The notes under the pieces are model-generated. The model was not told the origin of the DNA. It did no database searches and was given only the letters and a program-made list of their open reading frames with translations. DNA of 5,376 bases from Tardiphaga sp. (GTDB lineage Bacteria; Pseudomonadota; Alphaproteobacteria; Rhizobiales; Xanthobacteraceae), in contig JACMOT010000336.1 of NCBI GenBank assembly GCA_014377915.1, positions 1-5,376 on the forward strand, read 5' to 3'. A program made the translations under genes and the position numbers. Shown here one piece after another: positions 1 to 5,376 of the stretch (its first letter is position 1; every line of letters begins with the position of its first letter).

Positions 1-301
1 AGAATACGCCCCACACTTTGGCTTTCCGGCAGGCGGCCGAAAAGATCTCGGTCTCTTCGCCCGGCACCGCGGCGGCGGTCGCATAAATCTCCTTCGAGTC
101 ATACATGATGCCGTGGGTGGAATATTCCGGGAAGATGACGAGGTCCATGCCCGGCAACCCGCTCTTCATGCCGATCAGCATGTCGGCGATCTTTCGCGCA
201 TTGTCCAACACCTCGGCCTTGCTATGCAGCCGCGGCATCTTGTAGTTCACGACGGCGACGCCGACCGTGTCGTTGCTTGATGAGATATCGCCGTGATGCA
301 T
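1..301 (-). CDS. amiE: Aliphatic amidase AmiE (N-terminal 100 residues, cut by left edge)
   Basis: AmiE hydrolyses short aliphatic amides such as acetamide and propionamide to the acid and ammonia in the cytoplasm (EC 3.5.1.4, nitrilase superfamily). The visible N-terminus starts [20 protein letters not shown] and closely resembles Pseudomonas aeruginosa AmiE as I recall it. The segment [12 protein letters not shown] (residues 57-68) carries Glu59, the general base of the Glu-Lys-Cys triad; the Lys and Cys lie beyond the window. PGEETEIF (80-87) and [10 protein letters not shown] (91-100) also fit. The family is about 345 residues, so roughly 30% is seen. The ATG at 301 is preceded at 5-bp spacing by a GGGAGAG Shine-Dalgarno (about 305-312). 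The gene is the last visible one of the amiC-amiR-amiE operon and lies behind an attenuator, so its expression is probably amide-inducible through AmiR. No separate promoter is evident between the terminator and the start. Confidence 0.95.
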   Translation of the reverse strand, partial: MHHGDISSSNDTVGVAVVNYKMPRLHSKAEVLDNARKIADMLIGMKSGLPGMDLVIFPEYSTHGIMYDSKEIYATAAAVPGEETEIFSAACRKAKVWGVF

Positions 302-354
302 AGCTCTCTCCCTGCGGCGGAACGATCATGTTCGCGCCGGTTGCCGGGTTGCTG

Positions 355-397
355 AAAAACAAAAAAGCCCGACAGGTCCTCGCGGACCCCTCGGGCT
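355..397 (-). terminator. Intrinsic terminator/attenuator in the amiE leader
   Basis: Read on the minus strand, arms AGCCCGA (397-391) and UCGGGCU (372-366) pair over 7 bases. They enclose a second perfect 5-bp stem, GGUCC/GGACC, capped by a GCGA (GNRA-type) tetraloop. The stem is followed at once by a U-rich tract, UUUUUUGUUUUU (366-355). This is a textbook rho-independent terminator. It sits between amiR and amiE, which are otherwise one operon, so it would stop transcription before amiE unless overridden. It is therefore better read as an attenuator controlled by AmiR than as a simple operon end. Only about 53 bases separate the U tract from the amiE ATG. Confidence 0.9.
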
Positions 398-435
398 AGC
401 ATCGCCATACCGGACCAACAGCATCGGTGGTCCGG
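394..435 (-). promoter_or_regulatory. Putative AmiR (ANTAR) antiterminator RNA: two hairpins ahead of the terminator
   Basis: On the minus-strand RNA, hairpin P1 pairs CCGGACCA (435-428) with UGGUCCGG (417-410), 8 perfect bp around a 10-base loop. Hairpin P2 is short: GGC (406-404) with GCC (396-394) around a 7-base loop. Both loops contain the heptamer CGAUGCU (426-420 and 404-398). The GCC arm of P2 lies inside the 5' arm of the terminator, so P2 and the terminator cannot form together. ANTAR-domain antiterminators are known to bind two small loops of which the second overlaps the terminator; the published loop rule is a hexaloop with A at position 1 and G at position 4. Here a C-G closed hexaloop would read GAUGCU, which keeps G4 but has G rather than A at position 1. 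The architecture fits well and the loop consensus only partly. Confidence 0.7.
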
Positions 436-479
436 CCAAACCGCGGCGACCATTTCTGGCGCGGCTGCGGTATCAGAAT

Positions 480-1088
480 CTAACCATCTTTCGCGCGGTA
501 CTGCAACAGGTCGTTGGCGTTGATGATCGCCGCCGCCATGTCGTCCATCGACAGCCGCCGCGCCATCGCCTGCTTGCGGATGCTCTCATAGGCATCGGTC
601 TCGCTCAGCCCCTGCCCGTCCATCAAGATTGCCTTGGCCTTCTGGTTGCGCTGGATGCCGGCCAGCTTGCGCTCGAGCTTGCGGATGCGCTTGTCGGCGT
701 CGCGGCGCTCCAGCCACAGGCTGCGCGCGATGGTGAGCTGGGTAAGCAGACCAAACGGGCGGATCGGCCGCTCGATCACCGCGACGGCGCCGGCTTCCAG
801 CACCAGTTGCAGCGTGGTCGGATCCTCATAGCCGACGATCGCGATCAGGGTCGGCCGCGCGCCGTCATTGGTCTTCAGCAGCCGCTGGATATCGGCGCGG
901 GCATCATGGTCAATCGCCAGCAGCAGCACGTCGGCGGGGTCGGGCCATGCCGCCGGCACCGGCCATTGCGTCTCCACCATGCAGCCGATCCGGCGCAGAT
1001 GCTCGACCAGGCTGACGCGTTCGCTGTCCTGCGGATGCACCACCTGCACCCGCAGCCCCCTGAGATCGCGAAGTATCTGGATCGCCAC
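480..1088 (-). CDS. amiR: AmiR, ANTAR-domain transcription antiterminator of the amidase operon
   Basis: AmiR is an RNA-binding positive regulator. In Pseudomonas it is silenced by AmiC and, when amide is present, prevents termination in the amiE leader. The chosen GTG start (1088-1086) gives 202 residues, close to the 196 of P. aeruginosa AmiR, and follows a GGGGG Shine-Dalgarno. An ATG at 1313 would add 75 residues read from amiC DNA and was rejected. Residues about 10-125 form a pseudo-receiver: the usual phospho-acceptor place after DVLLL is Ala58, and Arg107 stands where receivers have the invariant Lys, so phosphorylation is unlikely. Residues about 126-150 (LERRDADKRIRKLERKL) suit a coiled coil. 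Residues about 140-196 are the ANTAR three-helix domain, with AKAILMDGQGLSETDAYESI and RRLSMDDMAAAII. The gene starts 17 bases after the amiC stop, so the two are almost certainly cotranscribed. Confidence 0.93.
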   Translation of the reverse strand: MAIQILRDLRGLRVQVVHPQDSERVSLVEHLRRIGCMVETQWPVPAAWPDPADVLLLAIDHDARADIQRLLKTNDGARPTLIAIVGYEDPTTLQLVLEAGAVAVIERPIRPFGLLTQLTIARSLWLERRDADKRIRKLERKLAGIQRNQKAKAILMDGQGLSETDAYESIRKQAMARRLSMDDMAAAIINANDLLQYRAKDG

Positions 1089-1105
1089 TGTGCCCCCGCG
1101 ATCCG

Positions 1106-2260
1106 CTAGCGCACGACCGACGGCAGATCGTCGGCCGCCCAGTCGTCGAGGCTCTGCACCACGCAATAGGGATCGGGCTTGATGCGCACGCCGGGATTCC
1201 ACACCGTCTGGAATTTGCCCCGCGCATCCAGCCGTGCGATCCGCGGCCACAGAAAGGCGTGGTTGTTCTCCGGATCGATCTTGACGCGGCCCTGCGGCGC
1301 ATCGAATTCGCAATCGCGCACCTCGACCAGCACCCGCTCGGGATCGTCGCTGCCGGCGCGTGCCAGCGCGCGCATCGCCAGATGAAACTGGAAATAGGCC
1401 GCTTCCGCGGCGGCCGGCACCGGCGCCTCCGTGCCCGACTTGGCCTTGAAGCTGGCGACGAATTTACGCGCCGAAGCGGTCGACAGTGTTTCAAAGAACG
1501 GCGCCGCGGTGATGTGGCCCTCGGCGGCCTCATGGCTCATCGCGGCCACCTCGGCCTCGCTGGTGGTGAGGCTGGCGATCGGCATTTTCCCGGGATCAAA
1601 GCCAGCCTCGCGGCAGGCCTGATACAGCATCGCGGTGCCAGCGCCGACCACGGTGGAGAAGATTACATCCGGCGAGGTCTTCTTGATGCGGCGGATCACC
1701 TTGTCGAAATCCGCCGGCGTGGCCAGCAGCGGCACATAGGTCTCGTCGAGGACTTTGCCGCTGCCCTGCATCACGAAATCGGTCATCAGCCGGTTGGATT
1801 CATAGGGGTAGATGTAATTCGAGCCGACCAGGAAGAAGCGGTTGCCGAAGGTCGAAAGCAGATAGCGCGCCAGTTGCAGCGCGTTCTGGTTCGGCGCCGC
1901 GCCGGAATAGATGCAGTGCCGGGAATATTCGAACCCCTCATACAGTGTCGGGTAGAACAGCAGCCCGCGATGGCTTTCCACCACCGGCAGCACCGCCTTG
2001 CGGGTACTCGACATATAGCAGCCGAACAGCAGCCGGACCCGGTCGGCGACCAGCAGGCGTTCGGCCAGCGCGCGGAATTGCCTGGGATCCGACGCCGGAT
2101 CATACATCACCGGCTGGACCGCGCGGCCAAGCACGCCGCCGGCGGCATTGATCTCGTCGATCGCCAGCAGGGTGGCGTTGAGCTGGGTCTGCTCGACCGC
2201 GGCGGTGACGCCGCTTTGCGAGAACAGCACGCCGACCCGCCAGCTCTCTCCTGTCTTCAA
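1106..2260 (-). CDS. amiC: AmiC, cytoplasmic amide sensor and negative regulator of AmiR
   Basis: AmiC has the periplasmic-binding-protein type I fold but works in the cytoplasm, where it binds amides and holds AmiR inactive when no inducer is bound. The 384 residues match the family length (385 in P. aeruginosa) and there is no signal peptide, unlike the related urea-binding UrtA. Diagnostic blocks: VGVLFSQSGVTA (9-20), GCYMSSTRKAVLPVVE (80-95), YPTLYEGFEYS (103-113), APNQN (122-126), SNYIYPYES (147-155), FSTVVGAGTA (201-210), IASLTTSEAEVA (228-239), DAPQG and a C-terminal PDPYCVVQSLDDW. Ligand-contact residues known in Pseudomonas (Ser85, Tyr104, Thr106, Tyr150, Tyr152) correspond to Ser84, Tyr103, Thr105, Tyr149, Tyr151. 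The start is TTG at 2260: an in-frame stop lies upstream with no ATG or GTG between, and the N-terminus then aligns with P. aeruginosa AmiC. The Shine-Dalgarno before it is poor, and a purine-rich AGGAGAGAG stretch falls just after it, so the start is not certain. Confidence 0.93.
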   Translation of the reverse strand: MKTGESWRVGVLFSQSGVTAAVEQTQLNATLLAIDEINAAGGVLGRAVQPVMYDPASDPRQFRALAERLLVADRVRLLFGCYMSSTRKAVLPVVESHRGLLFYPTLYEGFEYSRHCIYSGAAPNQNALQLARYLLSTFGNRFFLVGSNYIYPYESNRLMTDFVMQGSGKVLDETYVPLLATPADFDKVIRRIKKTSPDVIFSTVVGAGTAMLYQACREAGFDPGKMPIASLTTSEAEVAAMSHEAAEGHITAAPFFETLSTASARKFVASFKAKSGTEAPVPAAAEAAYFQFHLAMRALARAGSDDPERVLVEVRDCEFDAPQGRVKIDPENNHAFLWPRIARLDARGKFQTVWNPGVRIKPDPYCVVQSLDDWAADDLPSVVR

Positions 2261-2402
2261 ACCCGCGATGGGACGCTCCCGTGGCTATGTTTGTCACCCG
2301 TCATACTTGCGCCTTCTTAAGATTACCCGCAGGCGAGCGACCGGGGTGTCGGCATCCGTGATCGTGACCTGTTCCATATACATCAGCCAGGGCCGTGACT
2401 TC
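2261..2402. other. Intergenic region between amiC and the fkbM-like remnant
   Basis: These 142 bases should hold or adjoin the promoter of the amiC operon (minus strand) and the former promoter of the methyltransferase remnant (plus strand). I found no convincing -35/-10 pair and no -24/-12 sigma-54 motif on either strand. TATA-rich spots such as CATATACAT (about 2375-2383, plus) lack a plausible -35 partner at 16-18 bp. An 8-bp palindrome TCTTAAGA lies at 2315-2322. Most of the stretch is covered by the minus-strand small ORF listed separately. Confidence 0.4.
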
Positions 2403-2404
2403 AT
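2294..2404 (-). CDS. Possible 36-residue small ORF upstream of amiC
   Basis: An ATG at 2404-2402 on the minus strand opens a 36-codon frame ending in TGA at 2296-2294. It begins MKSRPWLMYMEQVTITDADT and ends in a basic tail, LRRRKYDG. A CGGGAG Shine-Dalgarno lies about 6 bases before the ATG, better than that of amiC itself. It ends 33 bases before the amiC TTG start, so it could be a leader peptide of the amide operon or a small protein. I recognise no family. Third-position GC (about 75%) is a little lower than in the long genes here. Its start overlaps the ATG of the divergent methyltransferase remnant (shared ATGCAT), and its Shine-Dalgarno lies in bases that encode that remnant, so both signals may be chance. 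Confidence 0.3.
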   Translation of the reverse strand: MKSRPWLMYMEQVTITDADTPVARLRVILRRRKYDG

Positions 2405-2941
2405 GCATCACTCCCGTCTGTATACCACCAAGCGGGTTCTGGCGCGATATACCCCGGCACTGTTCAGACTGATCCGCGCCAGCCGCCGCCGGCTGCATGC
2501 CCGCCGCAATGCGCGGCTGCAGGGGGCGCTGACAGGCTGGAAAGCGCAATTCATCGAGCGCTTCGATTTCGTGATTCAAGCCGGACGTTCGGCGGCATGC
2601 AGTTTCACCGTAGCGCGACCGCCGACGCCGATCTGCCGTTGCTGATCGGCAGCGATGAAGCCGAGACTCACGGCTTCACCGAGCAGGCGCTGGCGCGCGA
2701 ACCGCGCATCATCGTCGAACTGCATGATTTCATGCGCACCGACGTCGCGATCACGCCGACCGTGCTGGCCCGCTTCAGTGACACCTACGACATCCAGATC
2801 GCCAGCGTCGGCGGCCGCTCCGCCGCGGACTATCACTGCCTCGACATTTTCCCCGGCCATATCCGGGCCCGGGCATTGCATGAAGACCGCGTGCAATATC
2901 AGCAGTGGGCCTATCTCAAAGCCAGATCCCGCACGGTGTGA
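2403..2941 (+). pseudogene. Remnant of an FkbM-like SAM-dependent methyltransferase (frameshift plus internal deletion)
   Basis: The only plus-strand gene trace. From ATG 2403 the first frame reads about 61 codons typical of the N-terminus of one FkbM-like methyltransferase group (LYTTKRVLARYTPALFRLIR, then GWKAQFIERFDFVIQAG). At 2586-2587 one base seems to be missing: after GCC GGA, adding one C gives CCG TTC and restores the sequence Gly-Pro-Phe-Gly-Gly-Met. The new frame then runs to the TGA at 2939-2941. It shows LPLLIGSDEAETHGF (resembling the family's LLPKLLGSYEAEL block), followed immediately by REPRIIVELHDFM and VLARFSDTYDIQI, which I recall near the C-terminus of such proteins. The glycine-rich SAM-binding motif and the core between these blocks are absent, which suggests an in-frame internal deletion of roughly 100 residues or more. 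Without frameshifting, the first frame ends at 2645. The family call rests on remembered motifs; the broken state is fairly clear. Confidence 0.6.
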
Positions 2942-3001
2942 CACCAGCGCTCGTCGGCGGCGGACCACGAGCCTGGCGGGTCAGTCGCCGCTGGCGGACT
3001 G

Positions 3002-4351
3002 CTAGAAACTGATCGTGGTGCGAACGCCGAACACCGTGGCGTCCCTGATGCGCCGGCTCTGCGCGGGATCGCTCGGGTCGACAGCCCCGCCACCGGGATG
3101 CATGACGTATTGAAAAAGCGGCTGAACGACAACGCCTGTCTTGAGCTCAACCAGATAGGTCATTTCCAGAATGGCCTCGTAATCGCGCACGGGCGCCACG
3201 CTGCCGGTGAACTGCCGGAATTCACGGTCGAACTGCCGGGCGCCGTCCGAAATGCGCGCATAGGTCATCGCGACACCGATCCTGTCATTGGGCCGGATTT
3301 CGCTGAAGCCGCTGATCTGGATGCCGCCATCGAGATAAAGGCTCACCAGATTGCGGTCGGAGGGGCTGACGGAGGCGCGCGCGAACAGGCCGACCCCCTT
3401 CTGCGGATCGAGCGGACTGCGCGCCAGCCGCTGCTCATAGACGGCGAAGACCCCTTGGTTGCGCCGCAAGTTGGCTGGCTCGCCTGATCCCGCAGGATCA
3501 GCCTGCGACAAGCCCCGCGCGGTCAGGTGCTGGTCGTCGAACGTGCCCATATGATACCAGGCGCCCGCTGTGATCGAACCCGGCAGCGCCGCGGCGCCGA
3601 GCTCGAAGCCGTATTTGAGCTGACCGATGAACCATGGCGGGTCATTGACCCGAAACAACAGACCATGCGGGTTCTTGATCTGCGGATCTTCCGGGCCCGC
3701 CGGCGCGGCGTCGCCATCGAACATCGCGACATAGGCGGTGATGCGGTCCGACAATTGCGCCTTGACGCGGATACCGGGCACCGCCAGCGGCGGCGACGGC
3801 CCACCACTCGGCAGGATCACGCCGGTGATGCCGGGCCAGCCCAGCGCCGAATTGACGAAGATGTCGTCATATTTGCTGTCGATGAATTCGATATCGGATG
3901 GCTGCTGGCCAACCTTGATCGTCAGACGGCCGTCGAGCAGCGACTGCCCGATCCACATCTCGTAAAGCCGCGTCGCCGGCAACGCCCCGATACCGCCCGC
4001 CAGCATCAGATTGCCGACATAGTCGCGCGACAGCCCGCCGCCATGAATTTGAAAAACATTGGCATGAAAGGTGGCGCCGCTCCATCCGACCATCCTGTCG
4101 AGATCGATATCGGCGCCGAGATCAAACCGCCCGGCATAGATGGTACCACGGCGGACGCCGCCAGCGGCATTGCCCAGCATTTCGCCGATATAGGCGCCGG
4201 AAAAAGCGATGCCCCAATCCGCCAGGATCTGCCTGGCATCCCTTGCGGGGGGATCAGCGGCATTGGCTGGCGCGGCAACAAGCACGGATAGCCAGACCCA
4301 CGCCGCGCAGATCGCGGCGGCAAACCGGTTGCCGCGTCCCCGCCGCTGCAT
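3002..4351 (-). CDS. OprB-family outer-membrane porin
   Basis: A predicted outer-membrane beta-barrel of 449 residues, the size of carbohydrate-selective OprB porins, which let sugars or other small polar solutes cross the outer membrane. A signal peptide is clear: basic RRGRGNR (3-9), a hydrophobic run to about residue 27, and an ANA cleavage site (29-31). The mature protein has alternating-residue strands and the OprB-like block ATRLYEMWIGQSLLDGRLTI (126-145), followed by KVGQQPSDIEFIDS and DDIFVNSALGWPG (162-174). It ends in Phe (TTISF), as outer-membrane proteins usually do for BAM recognition. The ATG at 4351 lies 4 bases after the stop of the CorA/ZntB-like gene. Its AGG Shine-Dalgarno is inside the last codons of that gene, so translational coupling is likely. 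The substrate cannot be read from sequence; the family name need not mean sugar. Confidence 0.88.
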   Translation of the reverse strand: MQRRGRGNRFAAAICAAWVWLSVLVAAPANAADPPARDARQILADWGIAFSGAYIGEMLGNAAGGVRRGTIYAGRFDLGADIDLDRMVGWSGATFHANVFQIHGGGLSRDYVGNLMLAGGIGALPATRLYEMWIGQSLLDGRLTIKVGQQPSDIEFIDSKYDDIFVNSALGWPGITGVILPSGGPSPPLAVPGIRVKAQLSDRITAYVAMFDGDAAPAGPEDPQIKNPHGLLFRVNDPPWFIGQLKYGFELGAAALPGSITAGAWYHMGTFDDQHLTARGLSQADPAGSGEPANLRRNQGVFAVYEQRLARSPLDPQKGVGLFARASVSPSDRNLVSLYLDGGIQISGFSEIRPNDRIGVAMTYARISDGARQFDREFRQFTGSVAPVRDYEAILEMTYLVELKTGVVVQPLFQYVMHPGGGAVDPSDPAQSRRIRDATVFGVRTTISF

Positions 4352-4355
4352 GCCG

Positions 4356-5376
4356 CTACCTGATCAAGCCGATGCGTTTCATCACCAGATAGGCCGAGGC
4401 TGATGACAGCACCAGCAACAGTGCCGCCCAGAGAAAGGCGTTCTCATTGTCGGTGAACGGCAGCCCCTTGGTGTTCATGCCGAACACGCCGGTGATCAGC
4501 GTCGGCGGCAGCAGCAGCGCGGTCAGTACCGAGAGAACGCGCAGACTGTCATTGCCCTGCTCCTCGACCTGCAGATGCAGCTCCTCCTGCAGCAGCCGGC
4601 TCCGCTCGCGCATCTCGACCACACGGTGATCGAGGCCGTCGAGACGCTGCGCCAGTTTTCCCGCGCGCAACTGCAAAGCCGGTTTCAGACCGTCGACGCC
4701 CTTGTGTTCCAACCGGTGAAACACGATGCGCAGTCCGGACAATTGCCGGTGCAGCCGGACACAGGTGCGCCGCAGCCGGCCGAGCCGCGCCAGCATGTCC
4801 TTGGAATTACCCGACAGCACCTGCTCCTCGATCTCGTCCAGCGCCACCGCGATCCGGTCGGCGACATTGTCCATGGTGTCGGCAACGTTCTCGATGATGG
4901 TCTCCAGCAGGGCTGCGACGCCATCGACGCGACGGCCCCCTTCCAGCGAGCGGCGGGTGGCATCGACCGCGCACAGAGCATGGTGCCGGCCGCTGATCAG
5001 GAATCGCTCGGTCATCAGGAACCGCAGATAGCCGGTCTCCTCGGTGACCTCGTCGATATCGCGCAGCAGGTCGGAGATGACGCCATAGACGCTGTCGGCC
5101 GCCGAGTGGAGCTGCTGATAGGTGTCCTTGGACAGCAGTAGCGCGCGGCCCTGTTCGGGGGCATGCAACTCGGCTTGCGCCAGCCATTGCAGCGCGCGGG
5201 AGTCGGTGAGGTTAAAATGCAGCCAGAGCAGATCGCCATGGACCATATCGATGGCCGCATCGACCGGCAGCGCTTCCGGCGTCCCGTTCGAATGAATCCG
5301 GAATGCCCACACCAGACCGGGAATGATTTCCGGGACGGCGCCGCGGTCCGCGGCGAGGAGTACTGACGAGAACTCG
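4356..5376 (-). CDS. CorA/ZntB-family divalent cation transporter (5' end probably beyond the window)
   Basis: An inner-membrane pentameric metal channel or transporter of the CorA superfamily, probably ZntB-like (zinc), though magnesium or another divalent ion is possible. Counting from a GTG at 5312 (318 residues): a soluble alpha/beta domain starts with DLLWLHFNLTD (27-37), long helices span about 130-257 (VADTMDNVADRIAVALDEIE, then the MRERSRLLQEEL helix), TM1 is about 258-277, the signature GMN is at 278-280 followed by loop TKGLPFTDNEN, and TM2 is about 292-311 with a short basic tail KRIGLIR. The frame stays open from that GTG to the window edge with GC-rich third positions, encoding AADRGAVPEIIPGLVWAFR. 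The PGLVWAFR stretch looks like the usual family N-terminus, so the GTG is probably internal and the real start lies past 5376. No Shine-Dalgarno precedes the GTG. The gene precedes the porin by 4 bases and likely forms an operon with it. Confidence 0.9.
   Translation of the reverse strand, partial: EFSSVLLAADRGAVPEIIPGLVWAFRIHSNGTPEALPVDAAIDMVHGDLLWLHFNLTDSRALQWLAQAELHAPEQGRALLLSKDTYQQLHSAADSVYGVISDLLRDIDEVTEETGYLRFLMTERFLISGRHHALCAVDATRRSLEGGRRVDGVAALLETIIENVADTMDNVADRIAVALDEIEEQVLSGNSKDMLARLGRLRRTCVRLHRQLSGLRIVFHRLEHKGVDGLKPALQLRAGKLAQRLDGLDHRVVEMRERSRLLQEELHLQVEEQGNDSLRVLSVLTALLLPPTLITGVFGMNTKGLPFTDNENAFLWAALLLVLSSASAYLVMKRIGLIR

Noticed and set aside
1086..1313. Upstream in-frame ATG at 1313 giving a 277-residue AmiR
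   Set aside because: The extra 75 residues are read from amiC coding DNA in another frame and look non-natural; the GTG at 1088 has a Shine-Dalgarno and gives the family length.
1259..2320. Long plus-strand open frame of 353 codons opposite amiC
   Set aside because: It is antisense to a clearly recognised amiC, has an Arg/Gly/His-rich composition typical of a shadow frame in GC-rich DNA, and shows no family motif.
2420..2425. GTATAC palindrome as a GntR-type operator near the amiC upstream region
   Set aside because: Only the 6-bp core is symmetric, the flanks do not extend it well, and the bases fall in the coding remnant; no GntR gene is visible.
2301..2579. Minus-strand 92-codon open frame upstream of amiC
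   Set aside because: No recognisable motif or ribosome-binding site for its first ATG; the overlapping 36-codon frame has the better start signal.
2576..2968. Minus-strand 130-codon open frame opposite the methyltransferase remnant
   Set aside because: Its composition is that of a shadow frame, while the plus strand carries recognisable methyltransferase motifs.
2949..2972. Hairpin GCTCGT/ACGAGC with a 12-base loop between the remnant and the porin gene as a bidirectional terminator
   Set aside because: The genes converge here, but the stem is only 6 bp with a GC-rich loop and no T tract on either side.
1..5376. CRISPR array, tRNA or rRNA gene, insertion sequence or phage attachment site
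   Set aside because: No regularly spaced repeats, cloverleaf-like sequence, terminal inverted repeats or transposase motifs were seen in the window.

Overview
The window is GC-rich DNA with strong C/G preference at third codon positions. Its protein families and style suggest an alphaproteobacterium of the Bradyrhizobium/Rhodopseudomonas type; this placement is inference from recalled family resemblance, not a search. All intact genes lie on the minus strand, so transcription runs from high to low coordinates. The only plus-strand gene is a broken one in the middle.

Right part (5376 down to 3002): a CorA/ZntB-type inner-membrane divalent cation transporter, probably beginning beyond the right edge, is followed after 4 bases by an OprB-type outer-membrane porin. 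The two look translationally coupled, which would pair an inner-membrane and an outer-membrane transport protein.

Middle (about 2261-3001): a plus-strand remnant of an FkbM-like methyltransferase gene. It carries a one-base frameshift near 2586 and appears to have lost its SAM-binding core. On the opposite strand, between this remnant and amiC, is an undescribed 36-codon ORF with a good Shine-Dalgarno sequence.

Left part (2260 down to 1): an amide-utilisation operon in the order amiC, amiR, structured leader, amiE. AmiC is the cytoplasmic amide sensor, AmiR is an ANTAR-domain RNA-binding antiterminator, and AmiE is the aliphatic amidase, cut by the left edge. The 178-base gap between amiR and amiE holds a strong intrinsic terminator. 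Two hairpins precede it, and each presents the same heptamer CGAUGCU in its loop. The second hairpin competes with the terminator's 5' arm. This fits AmiR-controlled antitermination: amide bound by AmiC would release AmiR, AmiR would stabilise the hairpins, the terminator would not form, and amiE would be transcribed. The amiC-amiR-leader-amiE order differs from the amiE-B-C-R-S order of Pseudomonas aeruginosa. It puts the regulated attenuator inside the operon, between regulators and enzyme. This leader is the most interesting element of the window.
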